Shown in pieces: positions 63,901-64,000 of a stretch of 64,000 bases of DNA (its first letter is position 1; every line of letters begins with the position of its first letter). Location of the stretch: contig NC_079875.1 in NCBI RefSeq assembly GCF_029227915.1, positions 25,676,001-25,740,000 of the forward strand. Reading direction: 5' to 3'. The translations under genes were made by a program, and so were the position numbers. This DNA is from Hydractinia symbiolongicarpus. Its lineage: Eukaryota > Cnidaria > Hydrozoa > Anthoathecata > Hydractiniidae. The notes beneath the pieces are model-generated. The model saw only the letters and a program-made list of their open reading frames with translations. It had not been told where the DNA came from and did no database searches.

Positions 63901-64000
63901 AACAGTCTTCATTGTGTCGTAAAGAAATAGGAAAACATTTATTACAATGGCTGGAATACGTTTTAATCAAATTTTTAAAAGGGAAGTGAAAACTCTAAAC

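Overview
The window is eukaryotic DNA, almost certainly from an invertebrate animal and most probably a cnidarian. The evidence is spliced genes with GT-AG introns, an AT-rich background of about two thirds A+T by eye, a 28S rDNA fragment with an R2-type retrotransposon, tRNA-derived SINE-like repeats, a Helitron, HECT/integrase genes and a Maverick (Polinton). No certain host gene was found. The cnidarian call is an inference from the mix of mobile families.

Positions 1 to about 11,830 are the right-hand part of a Maverick/Polinton (adintovirus-like) element. It has the expected set: the N-terminus of a protein-primed type B DNA polymerase running off the left edge, a D,D35E integrase, a packaging ATPase, a double-jelly-roll major capsid protein, a penton-like minor capsid protein and a group of small membrane or coiled-coil proteins. 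No adenain-type protease was seen, and the left end is outside the window. Its left 2.6 kb carries four reading frames starting with a SAP-like DNA-binding motif; three share an upstream promoter-like block, and one is a SAP protein with an MDM2-type RING finger. Genes sit in compact divergent or overlapping clusters, and most clusters end in a short perfect or near-perfect hairpin.

From 11.8 to 29.0 kb lies AT-rich DNA without a confident gene: a SINE-like fragment, a CR1-like reverse transcriptase scrap, a broken coding region near 25 kb, a roughly 125-bp satellite with alternating monomer types (25.3-26.4 kb) and a possible MITE.

From 29,041 to 57,884 is a giant inverted repeat: two arms of about 13.9 kb, nearly identical, around a unique spacer of about 1.05 kb (42,945-43,996). 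Each arm carries, from outside in, a HECT ubiquitin-ligase pseudogene, a convergent DDE integrase-core gene with a frameshift, a decayed Helitron replicase/helicase, a SINE-like element, a LINE 3' remnant, and a tRNA-Glu-like sequence without an anticodon loop. Stops and frameshifts are shared by both arms, so the genes decayed before the duplication; a few lesions are arm-specific and show later divergence.

From 57.9 to 64.0 kb are stacked retroelement remains: a Ty3/gypsy integrase scrap, two tandem 3' portions of an R2-type retrotransposon, and directly after them a mutated piece of 28S rRNA starting at the canonical R2 insertion site. Then follow a broken gene with a cysteine-protease-like tail and a PHD-like finger, a compact structured-RNA candidate, and a transposase-like fragment at the right edge.
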